From positions 1 through 5,628 of the forward strand of contig CALGWX010000169.1 in NCBI GenBank assembly GCA_937936215.1: DNA of 5,628 bases, in the 5' to 3' direction. Under the pieces are notes generated by a model. The model saw only the letters and a list, made by a program, of their open reading frames with translations. It did not search any database and had not been told where the DNA came from. Below are positions 1 to 5,628 of the stretch, in pieces (position 1 is the first letter of the stretch; every line of letters begins with the position of its first letter). The DNA is from an uncultured Burkholderiaceae bacterium. Lineage in GTDB: Bacteria > Pseudomonadota > Gammaproteobacteria > Burkholderiales > Burkholderiaceae_F. The translations under genes and the position numbers were made by a program.

Positions 1-60
1 GTGCCGCTCGGCACGGCGCCGGCGGGCGCCGCGCCATCCACCGGCGCTGCCGCGAAGTAA
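1..60 (+). CDS. C-terminal end of a gene cut by the window edge, probably the RND periplasmic adaptor (membrane fusion protein)
   Basis: Frame 1 is open from the first base and ends in TAA at 58-60, giving 19 residues (VPLGTAPAGAAPSTGAAAK). The segment is rich in Ala, Pro, Gly and Thr and contains no domain. Low-complexity tails of this kind are common at the C-terminus of AcrA/MexA-type adaptors, which are lipid-anchored or membrane-anchored periplasmic proteins linking the RND pump to the outer-membrane channel. The assignment rests on context: the stop lies 13 bases before the start of an AcrB-family gene on the same strand, and adaptor-pump-channel is the standard operon order. The residues alone identify nothing, so another protein is possible. 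Confidence 0.6.
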   Translation: MPLGTAPAGAAPSTGAAAK

Positions 61-62
61 GG
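58..62 (+). promoter_or_regulatory. Possible weak Shine-Dalgarno sequence for the RND pump gene
   Basis: TAAGG at 58-62 lies 11 bases before the ATG at 74 and overlaps the stop codon of the upstream gene. A second purine tract, GAAGG at 67-71, is only 2 bases from the ATG and too close to act as a normal site. Neither is a strong match, so initiation may depend partly on ribosomes terminating on the upstream gene. The start at 74 is nevertheless secure, because the encoded N-terminus (MAKFFIDRPVFA) matches the conserved beginning of the family. Confidence 0.35.
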
Positions 63-73
63 TTGCGAAGGCC

Positions 74-3000
74 ATGGCCAAGTTTTTCATCGACCGGCCG
101 GTCTTCGCGATCGTGCTGGCGCTGGTGATGCTGATCGGCGGCGCGGTGGCCGGCTTCAGCCTGCCGATCGCGCAGTACCCGCAGATCACCCTGCCGACGA
201 TCCGCGTGGCCGCCGCGTATCCGGGCGCCAATGCCGAGGTCGTCGAGCGGGCGGTGGCGCAGCCGATCGAGGAGCAGGTCAACGGCGTCGAGGGCATGCT
301 GTACATGCAGTCGAGCAGCGCCAGTAACGGCGCCTACACGCTCGACGTTACCTTCGGGCTGGAGCGCAATGCCGACATCGCGGCGGTGCAGGTGCAGAAC
401 CGCGTCTCGCAGGCCAACGCGCTGATGCCGTCGGAAGTGCTCACCAACGGCATCACGACCAAGAAGAGCACGCCCGACGTGCTGATGTACGTGGCGCTGT
501 ACTCGCCCAAGGGCACTTACGACGAGCTGTTCCTCTCCAACTACCTGACGATCAACATCGTCGAGTCGATCAAGCGCGCCAAGGGCGTGGGCGACGTCAC
601 CGTCTTCGGCGCGCCCTTCGGGATGCGCCTGTGGCTGAAGCCCGACCGAATGTCGCGCCTCGGCATCACGCCCACCGACGTGCTGCAGGCCGTCAAGGAG
701 CAGAACCTGCAGGCGCCGGCCGGGCAGGTCGGCGCCCGCCCGTCGCCCGCCACGACGCAGTTCCAGTACAGCGTGCTCGTGCGCGGCCAGCTCGAGCAGG
801 TCGAGGAGTTCGAGAACATCATCGTGCGGGCGCTGCCCGACGGCTCGTTCGTGCGCGTGAGGGACATCGCCCGCGTCGAGCTCGGCGCCAAGGACTACTT
901 CTTCGCCGCCCGCTACAACGGCAAGCCCGCAGCGGCCTTTTCCGTGAGCCTCACGCCGGATGCCAGCGCGATCGAGACCGCGGCGCTGATCAACGCCGAG
1001 CTGGCGCGGCTGGCGGAGTCGTACCCGGCGGACCTGAAGCACGACGTGGTGATCGACAACACGATCTTCGTGAAAGCCTCGCTGCAGGAGGTGGTCAAGA
1101 CCTTCTTCGAGGCGCTGCTGCTGGTGTTGATCGTCGTCTTCCTCTTTCTGCAGAGCTGGCGCGCCACGCTGATCCCGATGCTGGCGGTGCCGGTGTCGCT
1201 GCTGGCCACCTTCGCCGCCTTCACGCTGCTGGGCTTCACCATCAACACACTGACGCTATTCGGGATGGTGCTGGCGATCGGCATCGTGGTCGATGACGCC
1301 ATCGTGGTCGTCGAGGCGGTCGAGCACCACATGCATGCCAGCGGCCTGTCCCCGCGCGAGGCCACCATCAAGGCGATGGAGGAGGTCAGCGGGCCAGTGA
1401 TCGCGATAGCGCTGATCCTGGCCGCGGTGTTCGTGCCGGTGGCCTTCCTCGGCGGCATCGCCGGGGTGATGTACCAGCAGTTCGCGATCACGGTAGCGGT
1501 GTCCACCGCCCTGTCGGCCGTGGTCGCGTTGACGCTGACGCCGGCCCTGTGCGCGCTGATGCTCAAGCCGAAGGACCCGCGCGCCAGGCCGGGGCTGCTG
1601 GGCCGCTTCTTCGGCGGCTTCAACCGGGTCTTCGAGGCGGTCACCGTGCGCTATGGCAACGGCGTGGCGCGTGCCATCCGTGCCAGCCTCGCGTCACTGG
1701 CGGTGCTGGGCATCCTGATCTTCGCCGCCTTCGGCCTGATGCAGAAGGTGCCGGGCGGCTTCGTGCCACCGGAGGACCAAGGCTACTTCATCGGCTCGGT
1801 GCAGCTGCCGCCGGCGGCCTCGATGAACCGCACCATGGCGGTGACCGAGGAGGTGCAGAGGATCATCGAGGCCACTCCGGGCGTGAAGGGCTCGCTGATC
1901 ATCAACGGCTACAGCATCCTGACCGGCACCGTGACTCCGGACGCGGCGCTGTTCGTGGTCCCGCTCGAGCCGTGGGAGGCACGCACCACGTCGGACAAGG
2001 CGCTGGGCACGATCATCCGCAGCGTCTACCAGCGCGGGCAGGCGTTGCGCGAGGCCACCGTGCTCGCCTTCAACCCGCCGCCGATCCCAGGCCTGGGCGC
2101 CACCGGCGGCTTCAGCTTCAAGCTGCAGGCGCGGGGCGGCGGCACGCCGCTGGAGCTGGCGCAGGTGGCGCAGGATCTCGTCAACGCCGCCGGCCAGCGG
2201 CCGGAAATCGGCAGCGTCTTCTCGAAGTTCAACCCGTCCACGCCGGCGATCCGGCTGGAGATCGACCGCGAGAAGGCCAAGAAGCTCGGCGTGCCGATCA
2301 GCGACGTCTCGCTCGCGCTGCAGGCCTTCCTCGGCGGCGTCAACATCAATGACTTCTCCCGCTTCGGCCGCAGCTTCAAGGTGTCGATGCAGGCCGAGCC
2401 GGAGTTCCGCGCCGACATCAAGCAGCTCGGCCTCATCTTCGTGCGCAGCAAGGACGGCGCCATGGTGCCGCTGTCGACCCTGATCACGCCGCACTCGGAC
2501 AGCGCACCCAGCACCTTGCAGCGCTACAACCTGTACCTGACCGCCGAGATCGGCGGCGACGCCGCGCCCGGCTACAGCTCGGGCCAGGCGATCGCCGCGA
2601 TGGAGCAGGTCGCGCGCCAGGTGCTGCCGGCCGGCTACGGCTACGAGTGGTCGGGCATCAGCAGGCAGGAAAAGGAGTCGGCGGGACAGGCACCGATCAT
2701 CTTCGCCTTCGCCATCCTGTTCGTGTTCCTGTTCCTCGCCGCGCTGTACGAGAGCTGGTCGGTGCCGTTCGCGGTGCTGCTCGCGGTGCCGATCGGCATC
2801 TTCGGCGCCATGACCGGGCTTTACCTCACCGGGCTCACCAACAACATCTACGCGCAGATCGGGCTGGTGCTGCTGATCGGGCTGGCGGCCAAGAACGCGA
2901 TCCTGATCGTCGAGTTCGCCAAAATGAAGCGCGAGCAGGGCGCCGACGCGGTCAGCGCCGCAGTCGAGGCCGCCAAGCTGCGGCTGCGGCCGATCATCAT

Positions 3001-3229
3001 GACCTCGTTCGCTTTCATCCTCGGCGTCGTGCCGCTGATCCTGGCCAGCGGCGCCGGCGCGGCCTCGCGTGTGTCGATGGGCGTGACGGTGTTCTCCGGC
3101 ATGCTGGCCGCCACACTGCTGGCGATCTTCTTCGTGCCGGTGCTGTTCGTGGTGATCGACCGCCTGGTCGAGCGGTTCGGCGGGCGACGGCGCGCATCGG
3201 TGGCGGCCAAGGCGGGAGCCGCCGAATGA
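74..3229 (+). CDS. HAE-1 family RND multidrug efflux transporter, inner-membrane permease subunit (AcrB/MexF/OqxB-like)
   Basis: This is a complete 1051-residue protein, the usual length for hydrophobe/amphiphile RND pumps, which export drugs, dyes, solvents or fatty-acid-like compounds using the proton gradient. The N-terminus MAKFFIDRPVFA is the family signature. Twelve membrane helices are visible: one near residues 9-28, a block of six spanning about 340-556, and five at about 872-1027. Two large periplasmic loops (about 29-338 and 557-870) form the pore and docking domains. Proton-relay residues are intact: D407 and D408 in IVVDDAIVVVE (helix 4), K940 in AKNAILIVEF (helix 10), R970 and T977 in RLRPIIMTS (helix 11). 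The stretches GITTKKS, FNPPPIPGLG and ITVAVST resemble, from memory, the MexF/OqxB/BpeF branch more than E. coli AcrB. Phe positions of the AcrB deep pocket are largely replaced (see findings). The gene follows a probable adaptor gene by 13 bases and overlaps the channel gene by 4. The substrate cannot be read from the sequence. Confidence 0.96.
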   Translation: MAKFFIDRPVFAIVLALVMLIGGAVAGFSLPIAQYPQITLPTIRVAAAYPGANAEVVERAVAQPIEEQVNGVEGMLYMQSSSASNGAYTLDVTFGLERNADIAAVQVQNRVSQANALMPSEVLTNGITTKKSTPDVLMYVALYSPKGTYDELFLSNYLTINIVESIKRAKGVGDVTVFGAPFGMRLWLKPDRMSRLGITPTDVLQAVKEQNLQAPAGQVGARPSPATTQFQYSVLVRGQLEQVEEFENIIVRALPDGSFVRVRDIARVELGAKDYFFAARYNGKPAAAFSVSLTPDASAIETAALINAELARLAESYPADLKHDVVIDNTIFVKASLQEVVKTFFEALLLVLIVVFLFLQSWRATLIPMLAVPVSLLATFAAFTLLGFTINTLTLFGMVLAIGIVVDDAIVVVEAVEHHMHASGLSPREATIKAMEEVSGPVIAIALILAAVFVPVAFLGGIAGVMYQQFAITVAVSTALSAVVALTLTPALCALMLKPKDPRARPGLLGRFFGGFNRVFEAVTVRYGNGVARAIRASLASLAVLGILIFAAFGLMQKVPGGFVPPEDQGYFIGSVQLPPAASMNRTMAVTEEVQRIIEATPGVKGSLIINGYSILTGTVTPDAALFVVPLEPWEARTTSDKALGTIIRSVYQRGQALREATVLAFNPPPIPGLGATGGFSFKLQARGGGTPLELAQVAQDLVNAAGQRPEIGSVFSKFNPSTPAIRLEIDREKAKKLGVPISDVSLALQAFLGGVNINDFSRFGRSFKVSMQAEPEFRADIKQLGLIFVRSKDGAMVPLSTLITPHSDSAPSTLQRYNLYLTAEIGGDAAPGYSSGQAIAAMEQVARQVLPAGYGYEWSGISRQEKESAGQAPIIFAFAILFVFLFLAALYESWSVPFAVLLAVPIGIFGAMTGLYLTGLTNNIYAQIGLVLLIGLAAKNAILIVEFAKMKREQGADAVSAAVEAAKLRLRPIIMTSFAFILGVVPLILASGAGAASRVSMGVTVFSGMLAATLLAIFFVPVLFVVIDRLVERFGGRRRASVAAKAGAAE
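3214..3218 (+). promoter_or_regulatory. Shine-Dalgarno sequence that sets the outer-membrane factor start
   Basis: GGGAG at 3214-3218 sits 7 bases before the ATG at 3226, a near-ideal spacing, and lies inside the last codons of the RND gene. Together with the ATGA overlap at 3226-3229 it supports this ATG over the in-frame upstream ATG at 2647, which would add 193 Arg/Ala/Gly-rich residues read out of frame from the pump gene and bury the lipoprotein signal peptide. Confidence 0.75.
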
Positions 3230-4632
3230 CGGCCGCGCGCTGCTGCGGCCATCTGCCCTCCGCGGCGGTCGCGCTCGCCGCGATCGCTGCGCTGTTGGCC
3301 GGCTGTGCCGTCGGCGACGACTACCAGCGCCCCGCGCTCGACCTGCCGGCGGCATACCGCGGCGTCGATGCACCGGGCACCACGCTCGCGGCGCGCGACT
3401 GGCGCGAGGTCTTCAGCGACCCGGCGCTGAAAGGGCTGATCGACGCGGCGCTGGCGTCCAACCTTGACCTGCGGCTGGCCGAGGCGCGCGTGCGTGAGGC
3501 GCAGGCCGCGGTGGTGATCGCCCGCTCAGGGGGGCTTCCCAATCTGAGCATCGGCGTGCAGACCTCGCCGACGGCGCGCTTGCCCGGCGACACGCTGACG
3601 TCCAGCTTCCTTGCTGCCGGCTTCCTCAGCTGGGAGATCGACCTGTGGGGGCGCATCGCCCGCGGCACCGAGGCCGCGCGCGCCGACCTCGCCGCCCGCG
3701 AGGCGGCACGGTACGGCGCGCAAGTGTCGCTGGTGGCGCAGGTCGCCAGCCAGTACTACACGCTGGCCGCGCTGCGCGCCACGCTCGATGCGACCGCGCG
3801 CAGCGCCCAGCTGCAGCGCGAGTCGCTGCGGCTGATGCGACGGCGCAACGAGGCCGGCATCGTCTCCGCCGCCGAGGTGCGCCAGGCCGAGGGCCAGCTC
3901 GCCAGCACCGAGGCCGTGCTGCCCGAGGTTGCGCGCCAGATCAACGCCACCGAGAACGCGCTGGCGCTGCTGCTGGCGCGGCCGCCATCGGCCTTCCCGG
4001 TTGCGCAGGCAGCGCTCGATCTGCCGGCCACGCTGCCCACTGGCCTGCCGACCGAACTGCTCGAGCGCCGCCCCGACCTGCGCCAGGCCGAGCAACAGCT
4101 GGTCGCCGCCAACGCGCGCGTGGGCGAGGCCAAGGCGCTGCTGCTGCCGAGCCTGTCGATCACCGGCGCGTTGGGCCGGCTGAGCCTGGAGCTCGGCGAC
4201 CTGCTGCGAAGTGCGTCGGCGGAGGTGGTCTCGCTCGGCCCGAACGTTGCGCAGCCGCTATACGCCGGCGGTTCGCTGCTTGCCAACCGCGACGCGGCGC
4301 TGGCGCGGCTGGATGCGGCGCTGGTCGCCTATCGCGCCGCCGCGCTGAACGCGCTGCGCGAGGTGGCCGACGCTGTCGAGACCTACCGCCGCGCCGCCGA
4401 AGCGCTCGACAAGCAGCAGGTGCGCCTTGCCGCCCAGCGCGAGGCGCTGCGGCTCGCGGACAAGCGGTTCGCCGCCGGCGTAGTGAGCTTCCTCGAAGTG
4501 CTGGATGCGCAGCGGCAGCTGTTGGCCGCCGAGACCGATCTCGTCACTGCGCGTCTCGCGCAGCAGCTGGCCTACGTGCAGCTGTATCGGGCCCTCGGCG
4601 GCGGCTGGTCGGAGTCCGTCGTCGCGCGGTAG
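3226..4632 (+). CDS. RND efflux outer-membrane factor, NodT/OprM-type lipoprotein (TolC-like channel)
   Basis: This 468-residue protein forms the trimeric outer-membrane and periplasmic exit duct of the tripartite pump. The N-terminus has a basic residue (R5), a hydrophobic stretch and the lipobox LAGC with the acylated cysteine at residue 27, followed by AVGDDYQRPALDLPAAYRG, the typical opening of NodT-family efflux lipoproteins. Two outer-membrane efflux repeats follow. The first carries WEIDLWGR at 136-143 and a long Ala/Glu/Arg-rich helical stretch. The second starts near ERRPDLRQAEQQL (280 onward) and includes LLPSLSITGALG, GPNVAQPLYAGGS and a second helical hairpin. The end, YVQLYRALGGGW, is the family's common C-terminal motif. 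The length is normal and no frame break is seen. The ATG overlaps the pump's TGA as ATGA and has a good GGGAG site, so translation is probably coupled to the pump. The family is certain; the exact partner and substrate are inferred from the operon. Confidence 0.95.
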   Translation: MTAARCCGHLPSAAVALAAIAALLAGCAVGDDYQRPALDLPAAYRGVDAPGTTLAARDWREVFSDPALKGLIDAALASNLDLRLAEARVREAQAAVVIARSGGLPNLSIGVQTSPTARLPGDTLTSSFLAAGFLSWEIDLWGRIARGTEAARADLAAREAARYGAQVSLVAQVASQYYTLAALRATLDATARSAQLQRESLRLMRRRNEAGIVSAAEVRQAEGQLASTEAVLPEVARQINATENALALLLARPPSAFPVAQAALDLPATLPTGLPTELLERRPDLRQAEQQLVAANARVGEAKALLLPSLSITGALGRLSLELGDLLRSASAEVVSLGPNVAQPLYAGGSLLANRDAALARLDAALVAYRAAALNALREVADAVETYRRAAEALDKQQVRLAAQREALRLADKRFAAGVVSFLEVLDAQRQLLAAETDLVTARLAQQLAYVQLYRALGGGWSESVVAR

Positions 4633-4661
4633 TCGGCCGTTCTTCGTCACGGGGCCGTTCC

Positions 4662-4769
4662 GGTCCTCGGCTGCGGGGAATTTTTCTCGTGCCGCTGGTC
4701 CTCGCCCTCGGGCGGGCGCTCCCCGACGGACTCGCCGGCCTGCGTGCGAGAGCGCCACCGAGGTCCTCG
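4662..4769 (+). repeat. Three copies of the octamer GGTCCTCG
   Basis: GGTCCTCG occurs at 4662-4669, 4697-4704 and 4762-4769. The first and third copies extend to the 10-mer GGTCCTCGGC and start exactly 100 bases apart. The copies are real, but such short GC-rich words recur easily by chance in DNA of this composition, so a function is not claimed. Confidence 0.35.
4665..4685 (+). terminator. Possible weak rho-independent terminator of the efflux operon
   Basis: CCTCG (4665-4669) can pair with CGGGG (4674-4678), giving a 5-base-pair stem with one G-T pair and a GCTG loop. It is followed by AA and five Ts at 4681-4685, the only T-run of that length in the intergenic region. It begins 33 bases after the stop of the outer-membrane factor gene, where a terminator is expected. 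The stem is short and two As separate it from the T-run, so it may be only partly efficient or not used. Confidence 0.4.
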
Positions 4770-4819
4770 GCGCCCGTCCGGGCGCGGCATGGCGGCGAGA
4801 TGCCGGCCTGCGGGCCGGC
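4758..4819. repeat. Cluster of three compact GC-rich inverted repeats
   Basis: There are three perfect inverted repeats. CCGAGG and CCTCGG flank a single T (4758-4770). GCGCCC and GGGCGC flank GTCC (4770-4785), sharing base 4770 with the first. GCCGGCC and GGCCGGC flank TGCG (4802-4819). Each of the last two could form a stable hairpin on either strand. None is followed by a T-run on the plus strand or an A-run (T-run on the minus strand) on the other side, so they are not classical intrinsic terminators. They lie 61-123 bases beyond the stop of the minus-strand gene and could help end that transcript or protect its 3' end. Chance formation in GC-rich DNA is also possible. Confidence 0.45.
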
Positions 4820-4880
4820 GGTCGGCGCGCCTCGGAGGTTCCCCCGCAGCGGGCCACCGGCGCCGCATCCTCTTGTCTGC

Positions 4881-5628
4881 CTACAGCGATTCGAGCGCGC
4901 GCGCGATGTCGCGCCACAGCGGCTCCAGCGGCTCACAGCCGACCGATAGCCGGATGAAGCCCTCGGGCACCGGGTCGCCCCAGCGCGCCCGCCGCTCGGC
5001 GCTGGTGTGCACGCCGCCGAAGCTGGTCGCGGGGCACACGAAGCGGCAGGCGGCGATGAAGCGGTCGGCCGCGGCCTGGTCCGCGAGCGTGAACCCGACC
5101 ACCGAGCCGAAGCCGCGCATCTGCCGCCGCGCCAGCGCGTGGCGGGGATGCTCCGGCAGGCCGGGATAGGCCACGGCGCGCACCGCGCGGTGCTCGCGCA
5201 GCCGCTGCGCCAGGGCCAACGCGTTGGCGAACATGCGGTCCAGCCGCAGTTCCAGCGTCTCGATGCCCCGGTGCACGAGCCAAGCCGCGAACGGGCCCGG
5301 GATCGCGCCGGCGATCCGCCGCCAGTCGCGCACCGCGTCGAGCAACTCGGGGCGCCGCGAGGCCACGTGCCCAAAGAGCACGTCGGAGTGCCCGTTGACC
5401 GCCTTGGTGTCAGCGCAGACGACGACGTCGGCGCCGAGATCGAGCGGCCGCTGGCCGAGCGGCGTCATCATCGTGTTGTCGACGACGACGATGCCGCCGG
5501 CCGCCCTCGCCCGCGCCGCCACGGCGGCGATGTCGGCCAGGTCGAGCGCCGGGTTCGACGGCGTCTCGATCATCACTAGCCGGTAGGCGTCGAAGGCGTG
5601 CGCTTCGAGCGCGGCGGTGGCGGCGAGG
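4881..5628 (-). CDS. Cys/Met metabolism PLP-dependent enzyme, cystathionine gamma-lyase/synthase-like, N-terminus outside the window
   Basis: The minus-strand frame is open from the right edge to a TAG at 4883-4881, giving 248 visible residues of a family usually about 380-400 long, so about 130 are missing. It continues through a GTG at 5576-5574 and an ATG at 5573-5571 without a stop, and these are internal codons, not starts. Motifs in order, numbered from the edge: ETPSNP (21-26); VVDNT with the aspartate that contacts the PLP ring nitrogen (D50); ADTKAVNGHSD with the PLP-binding lysine K75 (codon 5405-5403); RGIETLELRLDR; YPGLPEHPRH; GFGSVVGF; ATSFGGVHTSAERRARWG (from 200); and FIRLSVGCE with the carboxylate-binding arginine R226. 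Family members act in the cytoplasm on cystathionine, homoserine esters or methionine. DTK-x-x-x-GHSD and SFGGVHTSAERRARWG recall proteins annotated as cystathionine gamma-lyase, but lyase and synthase cannot be separated reliably here. It converges on the efflux operon with 248 bases between. Confidence 0.9.
   Translation of the reverse strand, partial: LAATAALEAHAFDAYRLVMIETPSNPALDLADIAAVAARARAAGGIVVVDNTMMTPLGQRPLDLGADVVVCADTKAVNGHSDVLFGHVASRRPELLDAVRDWRRIAGAIPGPFAAWLVHRGIETLELRLDRMFANALALAQRLREHRAVRAVAYPGLPEHPRHALARRQMRGFGSVVGFTLADQAAADRFIAACRFVCPATSFGGVHTSAERRARWGDPVPEGFIRLSVGCEPLEPLWRDIARALESL

Larger units (their letters stand above)
4633..4880. other. Convergent intergenic region, no gene recognised
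   Basis: These 248 bases separate the stop of the outer-membrane factor gene from the stop of the minus-strand PLP enzyme. Frames crossing it give Arg/Ala/Gly/Pro-rich translations with no recognisable motif, and the long open frames are extensions of shadow frames from the neighbours. What it does contain is a possible weak terminator (4665-4685), compact inverted repeats (4758-4819), an 8-base direct repeat GGCCGTTC at 4635-4642 and 4653-4660, and a three-copy octamer. Because it lies between two converging transcripts, its expected role is termination in both directions. Confidence 0.7.

Noticed and set aside
2647..3225. Upstream in-frame extension of the outer-membrane factor start to 2647
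   Set aside because: It would add 193 low-complexity residues read out of frame from the RND gene and place the lipobox in the interior. The ATG at 3226 has a good ribosome site and gives a proper lipoprotein signal peptide.
1694..3373. Long minus-strand open frame of 559 codons opposite the RND gene
   Set aside because: The translation is Arg/His/Gln/Gly-rich with no family motif, and it lies opposite a secure, fully conserved RND gene. High third-position GC produces such antisense frames.
4633..4880. Riboswitch or small RNA suggested by the hairpin-rich intergenic region
   Set aside because: No conserved riboswitch core (such as a cobalamin box) could be matched on either strand, and the region is downstream of both flanking genes, where a leader element would not be expected.
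3645..4949. Plus-strand 434-codon open frame overlapping the outer-membrane factor
   Set aside because: It is a shifted frame of the OMF gene with an Arg/Ala-rich translation that runs through the intergenic region, and no motif is visible.
5571..5576. GTG/ATG pair as the start of the minus-strand PLP enzyme
   Set aside because: The frame stays open upstream to the window edge with family-like sequence (DAYRLVMIETPSNP), and the N-terminal third of the fold would be missing.

Overview
The window is high-GC DNA (roughly 70% by eye) with strongly GC-biased third codon positions and long antisense shadow frames. It looks like a chromosomal segment of a Gram-negative proteobacterium. A tripartite RND efflux operon ending in a NodT-type outer-membrane lipoprotein would fit a Burkholderiales-like betaproteobacterium, but that placement is inference from style and not from a marker gene.

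Layout: bases 1-60 hold the last 19 codons of a gene entering from the left, most likely the periplasmic adaptor (membrane fusion protein) of the efflux system. Bases 74-3229 encode a complete 1051-residue HAE-1 inner-membrane RND transporter (AcrB/MexF/OqxB family). Bases 3226-4632 encode the complete 468-residue outer-membrane factor, overlapping the RND gene by four bases (ATGA). Bases 4633-4880 are a short convergent intergenic region with a possible weak rho-independent terminator, several compact GC-rich inverted repeats and a small three-copy octamer. From 4881 to the right edge, on the minus strand, lies the C-terminal two thirds of a PLP-dependent Cys/Met-metabolism enzyme, most like a cystathionine gamma-lyase/synthase. 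Its N-terminus is beyond the window.

The three plus-strand genes form one transcription unit in the usual order adaptor-pump-outer-membrane channel. The proton-driven RND trimer captures substrate in the periplasm or outer membrane leaflet, the adaptor bridges it to the channel, and the channel exports substrate across the outer membrane. The promoter and any local regulator must lie to the left, outside the window. The minus-strand PLP enzyme is a convergent neighbour with no visible functional link to efflux.

I found no tRNA, rRNA, CRISPR array, insertion sequence, attachment site or riboswitch. This is an ordinary housekeeping/efflux region. I see no evidence of an undescribed system; the findings below are modest points for checking.
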